From: an uncultured Alphaproteobacteria bacterium
Lineage (GTDB): Bacteria > Pseudomonadota > Alphaproteobacteria > Rhizobiales > Ancalomicrobiaceae
Assembly (NCBI GenBank): GCA_937892955.1
Contig: CALBKH010000053.1
Span: 1-5,077, forward strand
DNA length: 5,077 nucleotides
Direction: 5' to 3'
The translations under genes and the position numbers were made by a program. Numbering within the stretch: the first letter of the stretch is position 1; every line of letters starts with the position of its first letter. Positions 5,065 through 5,077 of the stretch are shown here, piece by piece. The notes beneath the pieces are model-generated. The model searched no databases. It was not told where the DNA came from and was given only the letters and a program-made list of their open reading frames with translations.

Positions 5065-5077
5065 TGCGTTTAATGTG
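5028..5077 (+). repeat. Right arm of 50-bp perfect inverted repeat (probable IS end)
   Basis: This is the partner of 4-53, starting GAGACCTGTGCG at 5028 and running to the window edge. Its first base lies inside a codon of the last small gene, whose reading frame changes character at that point. That suggests the repeat was inserted into, or recombined with, a pre-existing gene. A target-site duplication cannot be tested because the far side of the repeat lies outside the window. Confidence 0.85.

Overview
The window is high-GC DNA (locally lower around 1090-1200, 1680-1890 and 4140-4330). Its protein set looks alphaproteobacterial, probably Hyphomicrobiales: a DUF4102/P4-type integrase, a Gp49-like toxin with an Xre antitoxin, an AlpA-like regulator and small hypothetical proteins. 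No rRNA or other phylogenetic marker is present, so this placement is inference from protein style. The content is accessory DNA, the int-proximal end of an integrative element (genomic island or ICE-like) rather than a housekeeping locus.

Layout from left to right: (a) 4-53 is one arm of a perfect 50-bp inverted repeat whose other arm, 5028-5077, ends the window. (b) 57-182 is a short hairpin-rich element with 8-bp inverted ends. It abuts, and supplies the last 15 codons of, a minus-strand gene (130-1077) for a secreted beta-propeller-like protein that looks 3'-truncated. (c) 1078-1889 has no convincing gene. It holds a GC-rich unexplained stretch and then an AT-richer int-proximal stretch with a near-palindrome, a dyad, a TATAAT box and a 12-bp tandem repeat. 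(d) 1890-3170 encodes a complete P4-type tyrosine integrase, followed by a terminator-like hairpin. (e) 3282-3895 is a toxin-first HigBA-type toxin-antitoxin pair with a 4-nt overlap. (f) 3911-4423 is an unrecognised 170-aa protein, probably in the same operon. (g) 4527-5064 is a tightly packed cluster of three small genes: an AlpA/excisionase-like DNA-binding protein, a 76-aa hypothetical, and a third gene cut off at exactly 5028 by the right inverted-repeat arm.

Working model: the integrase moves the element, the AlpA-like protein may control excision or int expression, and HigBA-like addiction stabilises the element. Both ends run into copies of the same repeat in opposite orientations, starting with GAGACC at the inner edge. 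The best reading is two insertion-sequence ends facing inwards. That is either a composite-transposon-like bracket or a short-read contig that stopped at two copies of one IS. True terminal inverted repeats of a roughly 5-kb unit cannot be excluded from this window. I see no wholly new system. The most unusual items are the end repeats with their sharp gene-disrupting edge, the double-hairpin element, and the dyad over the ribosome-binding site of the AlpA-like gene.
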